A stretch of 64,000 nt of DNA from JAOUEA01 sp963810915 (GTDB lineage Bacteria; Actinomycetota; UBA4738; HRBIN12): NCBI GenBank assembly GCA_963810915.1, contig CAWEPH010000005.1, positions 62,001 through 126,000 of the forward strand, read 5' to 3'. Below the pieces are notes generated by a model. The model was not told where the DNA came from, did not search any database, and worked only from the letters and a program-made list of their open reading frames with translations. Position numbers and translations under genes: made by a program. Positions 62,887-64,000 of this stretch are shown piece by piece. Position 1 is the first letter of the stretch, and each line of letters opens with the position of its first letter.

Positions 62887-64000
62887 TCACCCCCCCACGG
62901 ACGGAACCCTCAGCCGCACCGTCGTGCCGTCCCCCACGCTCGAGCGGACCTCGAGCGCGCCGCCGATCCCTTCGGCCCGCTCGCTCATGGTCCGTAGGCC
63001 GAGCCGCTTCGTCGGCTCCGCGGTCGAGAACCCCGCGCCGTCGTCGGCCACGGTGAGCTCGAGCTCCCCCTCCGATTCCACCAACCGGACCACGACGCGG
63101 CCCGCCTGTGCGTGACGGCGAACGTTCGACAGGGATTCCTGCGCGATCCGCAGCACCTGGTGCTGGACAGCGACGGGGAGGGCGGCCCCGACTCGAGGTC
63201 CGCCTTCGTACACGGTCGCTATCCCGGACTGCAGCCCATACTCCTGAACGTAGCCCTCGAGCACCTCGCCGAGGGGTCGATCGGCGTCGACGCAGGCCCG
63301 TAACCCCAAGATCGCCTCCCGCACCTGCCCACCGAGCGCGTCCGCGGCGCGTTCGAGATCATCGAGGTCCGCGGCCACCTCTTCGTGATGGCCTCGCTTC
63401 TGCAATTCCTTGGCGGCACGGATCCGCAACGTGAGGAAGCCGAGGAGCTGGCCGAGCTCGTCATGGAGATCTCGCGCGATCCGATCCCGCTCGTCAACGG
63501 TTGCCAACAGCTGGATCTCCTCGAGACGTCGCGCATTGTCGATCCCCGCAGAAGCAGCGACGCCGAACATCCCGAGGAGCAGCTCGTCCTCGTGCGTGAA
63601 CGGGGGTCGACTGCGTGACACCAGGACGGAACCCGCGGAGGGATCGTCACTCGGTACATCAACGCGGAGGGTGCCCGCTCCCTCGTCGGCATCGGCAGCG
63701 CCCATGACACCGTAGGCAGCGATCTCGCTGTCGGCTCCGGCCCCGGTCGTGACGACGTGGGCCGCGCGGTTGGCATCCAAGAGGTCGAGGGCACCCTCTG
63801 CGATCAGCGTGCGGAGACGCTGGAGCGATGGCTCCGCTGTGATCGCAACCGATCGTTCGTGGAGCATCTGGAGGCGCTTGGCTCGAAGGTCGAGTTCGTC
63901 GCGCATCCGCGCGAACGCACGAAGGATAGAGACAGTGATCGGCACCGTCCCCGCCGCGAGCATCGCCGTGAGCAGGTGCTCTGTCGTCTCGCTGAAGCGT
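62887..64000 (-). CDS. Sensor histidine kinase, 5' partial
   Basis: The C-terminal 371 or so residues of a NarL-partner kinase. The frame is open to the end of the window (RFSETTEHLLTAMLAAGTV), so the N-terminal sensor and membrane part is missing. A GAF-like domain (about 55-165 of the visible part) precedes HisKA_3 with DRIARDLHDELGQLLGF and an HATPase with ESLSNVRRHAQ and DDGAGFSTAE. It is co-transcribed with the response regulator. Confidence 0.92.
   Translation of the reverse strand, partial: RFSETTEHLLTAMLAAGTVPITVSILRAFARMRDELDLRAKRLQMLHERSVAITAEPSLQRLRTLIAEGALDLLDANRAAHVVTTGAGADSEIAAYGVMGAADADEGAGTLRVDVPSDDPSAGSVLVSRSRPPFTHEDELLLGMFGVAASAGIDNARRLEEIQLLATVDERDRIARDLHDELGQLLGFLTLRIRAAKELQKRGHHEEVAADLDDLERAADALGGQVREAILGLRACVDADRPLGEVLEGYVQEYGLQSGIATVYEGGPRVGAALPVAVQHQVLRIAQESLSNVRRHAQAGRVVVRLVESEGELELTVADDGAGFSTAEPTKRLGLRTMSERAEGIGGALEVRSSVGDGTTVRLRVPSVGG

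Overview
This window comes from a high-GC (about 70% by eye) actinomycete-type chromosome. The best evidence is the cell-wall/cell-division cluster fhaA-fhaB-pstP-rodA-pbpA-pknB (16.9-23.8 kb) with tRNA-Leu(CAG) beside fhaA, crgA at 50.6 kb, and frequent GTG/TTG starts with ATGA/GTGA/TTGA gene overlaps. I cannot place it below phylum. It looks like a draft or metagenomic contig. Many genes are interrupted by single-base indels that move a clear protein family from one frame to another; the resolvable ones are mostly one extra base. These errors are dense at 0.4-21.9 kb and 42-58.3 kb. I detect none from about 21.9 to 42.1 kb. I annotate each broken gene over its whole span and give the break positions.

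Layout. 0-3.2 kb: a molybdopterin hydroxylase operon (large, FAD and 2Fe-2S subunits) whose start lies outside the window. 3.7-8.3 kb, minus strand: a MacB/FtsX-type ABC ATPase, its permease and a sensor histidine kinase. 8.4-11.7 kb: a cysteine-motif protein, a hydrolase-like/class III cyclase fusion, a DinB protein and small proteins. 11.7-16.4 kb: an apparent tRNA-targeted island. A complete tRNA-Leu(CAG) gene is followed by two copies of its 3' 53 bases, which bound a delta-60 repeat protein and a PadR/DUF1048/ABC-2 drug-efflux-like cassette. No integrase is visible.

16.5-25.4 kb: the FHA/PP2C/RodA/PBP/PASTA-kinase operon, ending in a duplicated-domain ThyX-like protein. 25.4-32.3 kb: HU, then a tightly coupled histidine operon (small membrane protein, hisD-C-B-H-A-F-I-G; no hisE). 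32.3-41.6 kb: a second delta-60 protein, an FAD monooxygenase, a RibD/DHFR-fold reductase, isocitrate lyase behind a promoter with a palindrome, a DJ-1/PfpI protein, proline dehydrogenase, a DapA-family aldolase, a DUF3291 protein and an LPG-synthase-TM membrane protein. 41.5-44.5 kb, minus: HAD phosphatase, GNAT and acyl-CoA ligase.

44.6-50.8 kb: a heterodimeric ABC exporter with one degenerate ATP site, a penicillin-acylase-family hydrolase and crgA, followed by a cluster of DnaA-box-like 9-mers. 51-56.9 kb, minus: a zinc-ribbon membrane protein, NADP-type glutamate dehydrogenase, an S9 peptidase and an orphan CoxL-type subunit. 57-59.2 kb: two tandem PQQ-type sugar dehydrogenases. 59.3-64 kb: a conserved small-gene pair, an M15 peptidase, a hypothetical protein, tRNA-Ala(TGC), a strong double hairpin, a lipoprotein and a NarL-type two-component system running off the window.

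Functionally, the core is envelope growth and its Ser/Thr phosphorylation control plus histidine biosynthesis. The flanks carry redox, efflux and sensing genes. The most unusual items are the triple tRNA-Leu repeat with phased GCGGCC motifs, the ThyX-like protein whose two halves carry complementary parts of the ThyX motif, the DnaA-box cluster after crgA, and the cyclase whose hydrolase half has lost its nucleophile.
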